From positions 1 through 64,000 of the forward strand of contig JBBHKE010002671.1 of NCBI GenBank assembly GCA_037447655.1: a stretch of DNA of 64,000 nucleotides, given 5' to 3'. Each line of letters opens with the position of its first letter. Positions within the stretch are counted from its first letter, which is position 1. The stretch is from Zygnema cylindricum. Lineage: Eukaryota; Streptophyta; Zygnematophyceae; Zygnematales; Zygnemataceae. The position numbers and the translations under genes are program-made. The notes beneath the pieces are model-generated. The model was not told the DNA's origin, made no database searches, and saw only the letters and a program-made list of their open reading frames with translations. Of this stretch, positions 10,811 through 22,452 are shown piece after piece.

Positions 10811-11476
10811 AAAAAGGAAGAAGAGAAGGGAGCAGAAAGTGAAGAAAGACTCCAAATTGACTCCGAGGAAAGGGGAGAATTCGAAAAAGGAACTGAAACC
10901 GAGGAACGGGGAGGATAGGAACCTACAAAAAAGAATCTGAGGATGCTTGCTATACCCGCCCCAAAATTTGAAGGAGGAAGACAGAGAAGCAAAAGGATAT
11001 AAGAGAGACAAGTGAACAACAAGCTTACCAATCTGTCTCATCCCGATAAGCCTCAAACTTATCTTGAAGCTGTAAACATTCAACAGAGTGACAAATGGGT
11101 TAATCCTATTAATGAAGAGATGACCTCAATAATGGAAGCGAAAACTTGGGAATTAGTGGACTGTCCCTCAGATAGAAAACCAATCAGCTACATCTAGGTT
11201 TTTAAACTAAAACTAAACTCAGATAACTCGAAATAGAGATACAAGGCTCAGTTAGTAACTAAGGGATTAAAAGAGAAATAAAGAAGAGATTATGAGGAAA
11301 CCAGGCTCAGTTAGTAACTAAGGGATATAAAGAGAAATAAAGAAGAGATTATGAGGAAACCTTTGCCGCAGTAGTGAGGTTTCCTTCAGTGAGAATACTT
11401 CTGAGTTTAGCAACAACGAAAAACATGGAGGTACATCACATGGACTTAAAAAATTGCTTTCCTCCATCGTGAGTTA

Positions 11477-12192
11477 GGGTGGACTTCTATTATGCGTCTC
11501 AATAATTATACGGAAAATATTACTAAAGGGAGTGCCTTCCATTAGATTGCGTTTTGAATCATTTTTTATTTGCTTGGCTTATTCTGGTTGGTAACACGTA
11601 GGTTAATATTCGATGCTTAAAATCTTGAAAGAATCTTCGAACGCAATGTCAAAACGCAATATTTGTACGAACGGAGGTAATATTTGTACCAGCGGAGATA
11701 ATATCTGTACCACCGGAGGTAATTAATGACTTGTACAGAGTGCATTAAATGTACAACCCAAAATTTCAAAACGCAACAACAAAAAGGCGATGGCAAACTT
11801 TGATGGTGGGAGCGTGACGAGATAATTTCGGCGGATTCGCAGCCACCCTGGCGGAAGGCAAATGGCCCTTGTAACTTGTACGCACATATGCACGCGCCCA
11901 TTGTGGATTGTTTTTGCCTTTTCCACGCGGATAATTTTTACACGTTCTGTATTCGAGAACTGTCCTCCCTATGCACGATCTATGCACGATCTTAACAAAC
12001 CGTAGGGTTGGTGACGTGGCGTCACGGATAAAAAGTGTAATTAAATCCGACGGTCTTAATTTACGCCTACAACCTTGGACAATTTTGTTTAATGTTGTTT
12101 TCGTTGAAAAAAAAAAATTTATGTGCGAATTTGTACGAAATGGTACGACCTTCAGTAAAAAACGCCATTTTTTTGCTAATGCAAGTCCACCG
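11477..12192. mobile_element. 716-bp DNA transposon with TTA duplication, copy B
   Basis: Same termini, same length and same TTA flanks as 6218-6933, with scattered substitutions. Its presence in both copies at the identical site shows that it inserted before the large duplication. Confidence 0.9.
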
Positions 12193-12772
12193 TTAGAAGA
12201 AGAGATATTATGAAGCAGCACTGGGTTTGTAGAGAAAGGGGAGGAAAGTAAGGTGTGCAGGTTGATCAAGTCCTTATACAGACTCCAACAAGCCCCACGA
12301 CAATGGAAAATCAAGCTTGATACGTTTTTGACTAACCAGGGGTACATTCGGATAAACTCAGATCACTCTTTTTTTTTATTTAGAGATTAAAATGGAGTGA
12401 TTTTTGTCGCAATCTATGTAGATAATTTGCTTGTTCTAAGAAAATCTTTGGAGAAAATAAATTAGCTAAAAAAAGATTTGAACAGCAATTATGATATGAA
12501 GGATCTAGGTGAAGCAAAGTTCACCCTAGGAATACAAATAGAAACAAACACACAAAAGAAGATTATGATGTTGTTTTTGAAAAGTTAGTTCTGTGCGTAC
12601 ACAAAGATTCATGCGTACGTGACGGTTCGTGCGTACTTAACGTGGTTTTTAATGGGAAAGTACAACTTGAATTTACAGTGGAAGTTCGAATGGATTTCAA
12701 AATTGAGGGAGTAATGGTAGAATTGTTTTTGTAACGTACGGAATCAAACTAAAGTGACGCGAACGAACGCAC

Positions 12773-13876
12773 TGTTGAAAAAAATGTATTCTATATTCTA
12801 TCTTTTTTTGTTAGTCTATGGTTATTCTACAGTTCTCATACTTGTCGTAGTCACTGAGAACTGGCAGGCAACCATGGCAGGCAACCATGGCTATCTCAAG
12901 AAGATAGGAAGACAAGCAAAAGACATAGCCCCTGCAAAAGATAGCATGTCAGGAGCAGGTATTAATCTTTTAACCTCCTTGGATAATTGCCGTACGGCGT
13001 AGACGTTAGCCTTATCCAATAGGTCTTTATGAAGCCTTACTTACACTACATGTGATAATGATTTAAATAGTGACACAACAAAACATACGAAACAAAATGA
13101 ACATGAAACGTACAGTACCGCACGAAATACTTTACGATACGAAACGACATTTAATTTCAACGAACGAAATAAAATGTCGTTTGCGATCGATGGCTCGCAG
13201 ATGAGCCGAAATTCCGGAGGGGACATTTGGCGTTTTGCAAGCCATTAACGGCAGATGACACGTGGTGAGATATGGTTGTAAAGCAGTTATTACGGGGGGA
13301 GCAACTACGGCTCTGGAGATGACACACGTCAGCGGTGCAGCCATGCCGTACTATGGCCGTACAAGAAGTACAGTGGTACCTATATCTTCTTGTACCTTAC
13401 AGTCATTTTGATTGGCTAGGGTACACTAGTAGTACGTTTAGAGAGGGAGTTTAGGACTTAGGAAAAATTAAGGTAGTTGCCTCTCTCCCATAATTCTTTT
13501 GTATTTATAGGCCACCTTTGGCCGGCCACAACTTATTGCTCGGAGTGACCAATTTCAGTGATTTTTTTTGCTTCACACTCAAGGGAGTCCAGGCTACAAA
13601 GGGGTGTAGTCGGTCAGAATTTTTGCCTGCCAGGGTGGCGGTATATCTGAGGGAAAGTCAAAGTGGGGAATGTTGTCCAAAACACATGTTTAAGTTTTGC
13701 ATTCTGTGGTGGAACTGAGCACACAAAGTCTTTTTTCACAGGGGTGAAGCTCTATTGGGGTTCTGACTGTCAAGGAGTGAGTCTTTTGGGTTTGTATCAA
13801 CTTGGAGTCGGCACTGTCTAGATAAGCTTCTTTGGATCTGCGATTTTTGTCGGGGAATGGAACCCATAGAATTACA
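12773..13876 (+). repeat. LTR of the second copia element, copy B
   Basis: Identical as far as I can see to 7513-8616, offset 5260 bp, followed by the same primer site at 13877-13893. Confidence 0.8.
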
Positions 13877-14130
13877 GGTTATCGGCCCACCATCTAGGGT
13901 GACTATGTTTGATGGAACAGACTTCATTTACTTGGAATTTACGATGGAGTGATCGCTTTTCCAAAAGCACTTATGGGGAATTGTTCGGAACAGGTGAGGT
14001 GTGCGCCACGGGCTTTGGTGGAACTCATTTTGGAGATTCATCTGGGCTTCCCATAAAATCCAACCAGAGTTCAGATGCAATGGAAAGTGAAGGGAAAATC
14101 ATTGCAATGGAAGGGAGAAAATGGGAGAAG

Positions 14131-16848
14131 GGGCGGTTACAGTACGGTGATGGTACGATGTCATTTTGTCAAGTGGATAGAAGTGGCACGCGACGTGACA
14201 TCAAGGGTGCCGAATATGAGCTACGGATGGCGGACAAAGTTCGCCATTGTTTTTCAACTAGTGGGGACTCGAAATCGCGTCAATCACACGATGTATATTT
14301 TTGGACGTCTTCGATTCTTTGACGAAATTCGAGGAGACACGTTGAGTGACTTAGCATGACTCAGCATACGATTTTGTGAGATTGTGTCCTTGGAAATATT
14401 TGAAATATCAATGTTTTGTCTAATGGGAATTCAAAAATTAGTGATGATTAAGTCAATTCTTATTTACGTGATCAATTAGGGTTTCGACAGTTTAATTTGT
14501 GTGAGTTTAGTGTCGTACTTGCAGACAGGTGCACACTAACGATTAGTTTATTCGTAGTAGTAGGTTATTATGGTTAAATACGACTTAGGGTGTGTCCATG
14601 TGTTTAATAAGGGTTTTTTTTCGTCGTTTTAAAATGGACTGGAACTATAAAATTTACGCCTAAAAAAAATGGCAAGAACCAAAGACATTTTGCTCTTGTA
14701 ACTTGGACGTACGCCAATTTGGCTGATATCGATTCAATACTGACGAGAACTGAATACAATGATGGAAATACGTGCAGCCTTTTGAACGGAGAGTAAGCTA
14801 TTTCTTCTTTGCTCGTCACGTGCATGTACATACAAAAATGAGAAGCATGTACGGAAAAAAATTCGTTGGGGTCTTTGATCTCCACTTTCATTCAATGGGT
14901 CCTTTGCAAAATTATACGACGTCTTCGTCTCTTCACATCTTTCTCATTCGACCGCTCCTCTTTCTCTCATCTCTTAATGAAATGCAGCAATAATTGTATC
15001 AAATGAAAGATATTTTTCTCCTTTTTTTTATATATTTTTGGTCAAAGTTTTATAGCATATCGAATGACAAAAGGTAAGAAAAAAAATCGAGAAGCCATGG
15101 TGAAAAGTTACGTGCTGATGACGTCACAAGGTAACATGACTTTGCAATGTCACAAAACCGTAAACATCTACAATGTCACAAAAAACTTGACGTCTACAAC
15201 CGTCGCCGTTTTTGTATATGTCACTAATTTTAGGAAGTTTCGTAGTCGTCTACATTTCGTTTCGTACTATAGTAGGTTGTTGCACATTTTGTAGATGTTT
15301 ACAACTCTCATATATTTGAAGAAATGAAGGCGCAAGTAATTGAAAATGGGACTTGCAACAAGAAAATCTTACGCCGTACAAAAAAGGGTTAGAACCAAAG
15401 TACAATTTGCGTCATGTTGGAACTTCAAAGGCATGTCAATTTGGCTATATATCATTTCGACCCACTTCCACGTTAAGCCAACTCATCTTCACACTTGTAC
15501 TGGAATCAAATTGTGACCTGATTTTAATTAAAATAATACCCTATTGACGAATAGAAAACCGAGATTGCACGCGTAAAACGTTTTCGAAATTTTCTGCACG
15601 GGAGAAAATACACGCTATTTTTTGCCGTGCTCGTCAAGCGTATGTTCGTACAAAAAGAACAAGCATGTACGGAAAAAAAATCGTTGGGGTCTCCGACCTC
15701 TACTTTCATTCATAGGTCCTTTGCAAAAGTTTACTTCGTCCTCGTCTCTCCCCCTCGTTCTCACTCGACCGCTCCTCTTGTTTTATTCTCTAAGTGAAAT
15801 GCAACAATAATAGTATTTAATGAAAGACCTTTTTTTTTCCTTTTTTTTTAATATTTTTGGTCTTAGTTTGATAGCATATCGAATGATAAAAGATAAGAAA
15901 AAAAAATATGGAAGCCATGGCGGAAAGTTTACGTACTGATGGTGTCACAAGGTAGCATGATTTCGCTCTGTTACAAGGTAGTATGATTTCGCTATGTCAC
16001 AAAAACCTAAACATCTACAATGTCAGAAAAACCTCGACATCTACAACCGTCGCCGTTTGTCCGCAGTTTGTTGCCGTCTACAAATGTGGAGGTCGACGTT
16101 TGTTGGAAGTTTGTTGGCGTCTACAAATGTTCGCACTTATTGACGTCTACATGTATCTCAAGATATTGGCGATATCTTCAACTATCACATATTTGAAGTT
16201 ATGAAGACGTAAGTAATGATTGGCATAAGAACACTTTGACTTGTACACCATAAAATCTGTGCTAAAATCCAAAGTAACATTCTGAAGTTTCGGTTACATG
16301 GGCACTCCCTTAGTGGAAGTTACATTGGTTATTTTGACACGTAGTGATTTGTTGACAGCTCACAAGTGTAAATATAGGTTTGAGCTTCGTTAAGAATGAA
16401 TCATCAATGATTGTTCGAAAAGAAAGGACGAAAGATGTGGTATTTTAGGGTTGTCGATTAGGTCATACACTTACATTTAATATTTGGTTATACTTTTGTT
16501 TAAGTGAGATTGCATTCTTTACTATTGTTTATACATGTTATCTTTATATTTGTTTGGTATGTTATGCATTGTTTATGCATTTGTCCTAGGGTTTTAATGA
16601 TGATAAAGCTTTGTTAAGCTTCTTTTCATGAAACCCTAGTTGACACTTAATGCATCTGTGTATGCATTTATGCATTTTGTTGCGTTTGTGTACACTTGTT
16701 TGATGCATCTGTGTATACATTTTGTAGCGTCTGTGTACACATTAGGAGGGTGCACATTTCAAAGGATTGTTTATTAGCTAAGCTTTGCTCAAATTTCTGG
16801 ACACGTGATAGTTTGAGTGGCTTTCTGAGTTTATTTTAGACCAAGGAA
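14131..16848. other. Unassigned repeat-rich insert within the copia element
   Basis: No recognisable protein on either strand. Two diverged direct repeats dominate: about 14640-15345 and 15346-16260, offset about 816 bp at AGCATGTACGGAAAAAAA (14842 and 15658). Both carry the words ATAGCATATCGAATGA and GTCACAAAA...ACATCTACAATGTCA. From 16560 to 16760 TGCAT/TGTGTACAC words recur, and an inverted pair CTAGGGTTT...AAACCCTAG is at about 16588-16640. It may be remnants of one non-autonomous element, but termini were not found. Confidence 0.5.
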
Positions 16849-17690
16849 CAGCATATGACACTAACTCAAAAGGAAGTAATAAAAAACATGTTTCAAAAAT
16901 TTCGGATAGAAAAGGCAAAATGGTGTATAACTCTTATGGAGTTAAAGATAATCAATGGAGGAAATGATAAGGGAGGTGTGATAATCCTAGACAATCGGAT
17001 GAGTCTAGAAGAAAAGGATTTTAAAGAGAATAATCCTTACCAACTGATGATAGGTAGTTTGATCTACTTTATGAACTGTACTCGACCAGATATAACAAGA
17101 GCAATTAGACTACTCGGTACGAGTTTGAATAATCCTAGAAAGAGAGAACGAAGGTAGCTAAAAGGGTGATGAGATATCGTGTGGGAACTCGTTATATATG
17201 GCTGAACTTAGGGGAGAATGACACTAACATCACCACTTGGAGTGATGCCAATAATGGGGATGTGTCTATGAGAAGATCCACTTCTGGTTATGTTTTGCAA
17301 ATTGGATTTGGTGTTTGCTATTGAGTAGTAAGCAACAAAAAGTAGTTGTTCACTCTACAATGGAGATTGAGTATATGGCTCCCTGTGTTGCTGTTAAAGA
17401 GTTAATGAGGGTAAAATCCTTGCTCCAAGAACTAGGATTTTTTGAAGTGTGGCATTCAAAATGTTGTTCGTGATAATCAAGTTGCAATTGCAATTGCAAG
17501 AAGTCGAAACACCATTTCAAAGCAAAACACATGGAAATTAGACTGAGCTTTGTGAGAGAAAAAGTATAAAATAAAATAATCAAATTGATATAGAAACATG
17601 ATGGACAAATGATTGCCGCAATGATGACAAAATTTGTTCCATCTCCAAAATTATTTTTTTGTTGAAAACAATGTGAGCTAGAATTCAAAA
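16849..17690 (+). pseudogene. RT/RNase H end of the main copia element
   Basis: The frame resumes as MTLTQKEVIKNMFQKF, then YQLMIGSLIYFMNCTRPDI, the copia connection region. RNase H pieces follow in shifted frames: WSDANNGDVSM, STSGYVLQIGFGVCY, HSTMEIEYMAPCVAVKELM and KHHFKAKHMEIRLSFVREKV. Stops and frameshifts are frequent. The polypurine tract AATCAAGGGGAG lies at 17700-17711 just before the 3' LTR. Confidence 0.85.
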
Positions 17691-17711
17691 GTGACTAAAA
17701 ATCAAGGGGAG

Positions 17712-18683
17712 TGTTGATAAGGGGTAACTAATTTCTACTCGCTTTTGTATTTTCTAGTTGTACGAATCTCTTAGAGGAAGAGTCCATGGTTGCCACCTTG
17801 GTAGCCAAGGTAGCGAAGATGACTGAGTGAGGAGAAAGAAGGAGATAAGAGTACTCCTTACCAAAAAGGGTGACAGACCGGGATTTGATCCTTGGTCTTA
17901 TAGAGTCCTTAGCAGCCGCCCTAGATGTCGCCCCTATCTAGTTGATGTAGAAGAATCGATACACATATGGCGTGTTAACTCAATATAAAGAGTTTACATG
18001 AAGGAAACTCATCTAACGGAATGAAACAATATATTTGACATGGAATAAAATGAAATATAAAAATGCACAAAACATTATGCGCGCCATATATATGGAGTGA
18101 CAACAATGAGAGTCAGACATTTGATTAGACAACCAATATTGGCGCCAACTGCACGGAATGATTCTTTTGGCGACTTACGCCAAAAGCAACACAAATTGAC
18201 ACGTGGCGACATTCTAGAGGATGTTGGAGGAAAAATGGACGGGACCATGACATCATTTGTGACAGGTGGCAAGGAGAGATAGATGTTGTATAAACGTCGT
18301 ACATAAACTATGGCGGCTATAGGCGCGTACTGTACTTTTGTATATATTTTTACTTTACAATCCTCCGATTGTTGGATAACTTAGTAGATAGGTGTTGTGA
18401 ACAGGTTCTTAGGACTTAGACATTTTTTGATACCCTCTCTCCCAAAGAGCATATGTATAAAGAGGCCAACTTTAAACAACCAAAACTAACTGCTTAGTTG
18501 AGATTACTCAGTGAATCATTTTTGCATCGGACTCACGGGAGTCTTGTACTCACACGGGTGAGGTTAGTCAGAGTATTTGTCTGCCAATGTGGTACTACGA
18601 GTGCCATTGGGTTGTTGGGCATATCCAATAGGTGTGGAGTAGTTTTGCATTCCGTGAGACGCTATGGAGCTCACATAATTTCA
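17712..18683 (+). repeat. 3' LTR of the main copia element
   Basis: A 972-bp partner of 1801-2768, beginning TGTTGATAAG and ending TTTCA. It is followed by the right target duplication AAATG (18684-18688). The promoter-proximal GGCGGCTATAGGCGCG stretch and the terminal CACGGGAGTC motif are retained. Confidence 0.92.
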
Positions 18684-18691
18684 AAATGACA

Positions 18692-19143
18692 ATCTTTATG
18701 ATAGAATGAAGTAGAACTCAAAACTATTTTTCCACTATAAAATGTTTTCTCCAGTTTAACAAAATGTCCTCTACTTTTCTGTTGTCCGATCATGTACCAT
18801 AGACCCTAAAATAAAATCTTCCGTGTTGATTTGTTAGTAGCTATACGGATTCACATGTGACACTTACAATAGTCCCCTAATAATAATCAATAATCGGTTG
18901 TTTTGTAGATATTTTTTGTCATAGGAAAATGTCAAATTTGGGGGTACAAAACGACAAGTGGATAGACGTGAAAAACATATTATTCCACACCTACAAAAGG
19001 TGAAGTTGATCATTACCCAAATATAAGCTTGATATAATAGAGTAAACTGACATTAAATCTAGGGGGGAACTAAATCAATGGGGTGAATTTATTATGTCAA
19101 CCTAAATGTTTAAAACATTGTTATTCATAAATATAAGGCAGAC
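18692..19143. other. Spacer between copia and gypsy remnants
   Basis: AT-rich, no recognisable coding sequence or repeat structure. Confidence 0.4.
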
Positions 19144-20350
19144 AACTTAGGAACTATTTTTGATCTTTTTGTAAAACTTACACAATTGAACATGTCACAA
19201 TAAATATCACATTTGGTAACTATGACAAATTTAATTACCATTTGTTCGAATTCTTACACAGGACAAAAAGATTTCAAGGGACAAACTATCAAAGTTTATC
19301 GCACATACAAAGAAAACACAAATGAATATACGTCCACGAGAGCTACGTTGAACCAAAAGTTAATCTTCAAAATGTTTTGGACATGCAACAAAATTGCGGA
19401 TGTAAAATATTTTGCCCCTACAAATCCTTTCGTGGTGTGTTGCAATTGGCATTTTTTTGTTACCGACTTTTCCAAACTGTTTGAATGTATTCCCAAAACC
19501 CTATTTTAGAACATCTATTCTCTTGGTTGACCCATGTTATTAAGTCCAATGCTTCTCTGGGTTGATACCCGTGTGCAACTTCTGTTATTAAGTCTAATGC
19601 TACTCGGGGTTGATATCCGTATGCAACTTCGAACAGTGAGAATCCTCTAATAGAGCATGAATTGTATGCAAATTCCATTAATGGCAATTTTAGATTCCCA
19701 TGTGTTTTGCACTCCAACACAACAAGAACAAGTAGGAACAACAATAACTAGGGACAACTTAGGAACTATTTTTGATCTTTTTGTAAAACTTACACAATCA
19801 AACATGCCACAATAAATATCACATTTAGTAACTATTTCAAATATAAATACCATTTGTTCCAATTCTTACACAGGTTAAAAAGATTTCAAGGGACAAACTA
19901 TCAAAGTTTATTGTATGTATAAAGAATAAACAAATGAATATACGTCCACGAGAGCCGCGTCGAACCAAAAGTTAATCTTCAAAATGTTTTAGGCATGCAA
20001 AAATATTACGGATGTAAATTATTTTGCCCCTAGAAATCCTTTCATGGTGTGTTACAATTGGCAATTTTTTTGTTACCGGACTTTTCCAAAATATTTGAAT
20101 GTATTCCCAAAACTCTATTCTCGAACATCTATTCTCTCAGCTGACCCCTGTTATTAAGTCCAATGCTTCTCTGGGTTGATACCCGTATGAAACTTCAAAC
20201 AGTGAAAATCTTGTACTAGCATGTTTACATGAAGTGTATGGAAATTCCTTTAATGGGAATTTTAGATTCCCATGTGTTTTGCACTCTACTGCAAACTATC
20301 CTAAGCATTTCTTCCAATGTGCGTTCATTCTATTTGTCTCCCCATTTGTC
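19144..20350 (-). repeat. Direct repeat pair of a gypsy remnant (2 x about 600 bp)
   Basis: Unit 1 (about 19144-19745) and unit 2 (about 19752-20350) share long words such as CAACTTAGGAACTATTTTTG and AAAGATTTCAAGGGACAAAC with an offset of about 608 bp. Each unit ends with a piece of Ty3/gypsy integrase on the minus strand. Unit 1 reads KLPLMEFAYNSC and GYQPREALDLIT, with the second segment duplicated internally. Confidence 0.75.
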
Positions 20351-20430
20351 TAAGCATTTTTTCCAATGTGGGTTCATTCTTTCCGTTTGCCTATCCGTCA
20401 AAGGATGATAGGAGGTACTCATTTTTCATT

Positions 20431-21043
20431 CGGTGCCCAAATTTTGTTGCAATTCTTTCCAAAATGCAAATGTAAATTTTGAATCCCTATCGCTGAATAT
20501 AGACAAAAGAACTCCACGGTGCCTGACAACATTGTCAAAATATGTGTCGAATAAGTCAAAAAGATAGAATGTGTTTCGTTACATCTACATTTTTTTAATA
20601 CAAAAACAATATACTAAATACTTTGTCTTATGTAAATAGTATCTATATTAAAAATATTTATGTTTATATAACAGATTCACCTCTATTGATATGTTTTTCT
20701 TCTTCACCCTCTCCTATTTTCCATCTCTATTTTATATGTTTGCCTTTTTTTTCCATTTTTCTTCCTTATGTTTCCCCCTTCTTGACCAACTATATTGGCC
20801 ACACGTGATATCTTATTATAACTATTCCGTATGCAGGACCTGATGCTATTATAATTATTGTGTATGCAAGGCCCGAACCCTCACCACTACAAACACATCT
20901 CCGCCACACGTTTGAAGAGTTCGCTATAAAAAAAAACTGGCGGTCGGGTTCGATTATGATTGTTGCACTAGGAGTTGTTATTGTTTCATGGCCCTTGATA
21001 ATTCTTCTCGGGTTCCTTTTCTTTACCATCTCCACTTTAATTT
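20431..21043 (-). repeat. Duplicated segment, copy 1 (partner 21838-22452)
   Basis: Nearly identical to 21838-22452 at an offset of 1407 bp. It includes a small piece of gypsy integrase core plus AT-rich non-coding DNA. Copy 1 continues into unrelated sequence after 21043. Confidence 0.85.
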
Positions 21044-21121
21044 CTTATTATCCCTCGAATACCTTTGCAAAAACTCAGAATTTTCATCTTCTAAAGTTAA
21101 CTCATCTTCTGGCCTTCCTAG

Positions 21122-21913
21122 CTAATGCACTTGCCAGAATATAGTACTGCAGACCTTAAACCGTTGACCAACCCAATCTATTACCCATCTGTGAACCGCA
21201 TGTTCTATAATTATTGAGGGATCCAATTCCAATTCTCCTTCAGTTGGTCGAAAATTTGCTAGTTTTAACTGGCTGATATGTATCACTGGATGAATTTTTA
21301 TTGAAGGCGGAGAGTCCAATTTGGCAGCAACTAACGATATCATCTCGATTACAGTAAATGGTCCGATGTACTTAGGAGCAAATTTCCCAGTAGGATCTCC
21401 TTATCTCTCGATCTTGCACCTGTAATGAGTTGTTGAAAGCCAAACCTTATCACCTGTGCTTACCATCGAATCACCGCGTTTGCGATTAGCATTTAGTTCT
21501 TGCCTTCTTTGTGCCTCCACTAATGCATCTCGTACCGTTTTCCAAACTGTTTGAATATATTCCCAAAATTCCATTCCAAAACCCCTATTCTGTTTTGTGA
21601 CCCCTGTTAATAAGTCTAATGCTTCTCTCGGTTGGTATCCGTATACAACTTCAAACGGTGAGAATCCTGTACTAGCATGTTTACATGAATTGTATGCAAA
21701 TTCCATTAATGGCAGTTTAGATTCCCATATGTTCTGAACTCCACTGCAAACATTCATAAGCATTTGTTCCAGTGTACGATTCATCCTTTCTGTTTGTCCA
21801 TCTGTCTGAGGATGATAAGAGGTACTCATTTTTAATTCAGTACCCAAATTTTGTTGCAATTCTTTCCAAAATGCAAATGTAAATTTTGAATCCCTATCGC
21901 TGAATATAGACAA
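21122..21913 (-). pseudogene. Ty3/gypsy integrase C-terminal relic
   Basis: The longest stretch (21401-21913) reads SIFSDRDSKFTFAFWKELQQ, then STSYHPQTDGQTERMNRTLE with the catalytic glutamate, then FAYNSCKHASTGFSPFEVVY. This is the core-to-C-terminal part of a gypsy integrase. A second stretch (21122-21343) contains KIHPVIHISQLK, the conserved linker after the integrase domain. The N-terminal zinc finger, first catalytic aspartate, RT and RNase H are absent. It is the best preserved of three related fragments in this region. Confidence 0.9.
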
Positions 21914-22452
21914 AAGAACTCCACGGTGCCTGACAACATTGTCAAAATATGTGTCGAATAAGTCAAAAAGATAGAATGTGTTTCGTTACATCTACATTTT
22001 TTTAATACAAAAACAATATACTAAATACTTTGTCTTATGTAAATAGTATCTATATTAAAAATATTTATGTTTATATAACAGATTCACCTCTATTGATATG
22101 TTTTTCTTCTTCACCCTCTCCTATTTTCCATCTCTATTTTATATGTTTGCCTTTTTTTTCCATTTTTCTTCCTTATGTTTCCCCCTTCTTGACCAACTAT
22201 ATTGGCCACACGTGATATCTTATTATAACTATTCCGTATGCAGGACCTGATGCTATTATAATTATTGTGTATGCAAGGCCCGCACCCTCACCACTACAAA
22301 CACATCTCCGCCACACGTTTGAAGAGTTCGCTATAAAAAAAAACTGGCGGTCGGGTTCGATTATGATTGTTGCACTAGGAGTTGTTATTGTTTCATGGCC
22401 CTTGATAATTCTTCTCGGGTTCCTTTTCTTTACCATCTCCACTTTAATTTCT
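21838..22452 (-). repeat. Duplicated segment, copy 2 (partner 20431-21043)
   Basis: Second copy at an offset of 1407 bp. Here the segment is contiguous with the better preserved integrase relic on one side, so this copy probably shows the original arrangement. Confidence 0.85.

Larger units (their letters stand above)
10814..14130 (+). repeat. Large direct duplication, copy B
   Basis: Second copy of 5554-8870, including the RT relic (with a 1-bp deletion after the transposon), the DNA transposon, the LTR and the primer site. It ends at 14130 within GAGAAGGGG, where copy A continues with gag and copy B continues with unrelated DNA. Confidence 0.93.
1801..18683 (+). mobile_element. Ty1/copia LTR retrotransposon, complete ends, heavily nested
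   Basis: The element is bounded by two related LTRs (1801-2768 and 17712-18683) that begin TGTTGA and end in TTTTA or TTTCA. It is flanked by identical AAATG target duplications at 1796-1800 and 18684-18688. Parts occur in the copia order: primer site, gag with zinc knuckle, GAG-pre-integrase and integrase, RT, RNase H, polypurine tract, 3' LTR. Integrase before RT is diagnostic for copia rather than gypsy. All reading frames are broken by stops and frameshifts and the LTRs differ at many positions, so the insertion is old. RT is interrupted at 6218-6933 by a DNA transposon. From about 7301 to 16848 the body is split by a second copia element, a large duplication and unassigned DNA; the frame resumes in the RT/RNase H connection near 16849. 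Confidence 0.93.

Noticed and set aside
7494-14322. Pairs of identical short open frames in the duplicated LTRs as genes
   Set aside because: They fall in LTR and leader DNA; their identity reflects the duplication, not selection.
20623-22215. Two identical 61-codon open frames (20623-20808 and 22030-22215) as a gene pair
   Set aside because: They are identical only because they lie in the 1407-bp-offset duplication, and the frame has no coding features.
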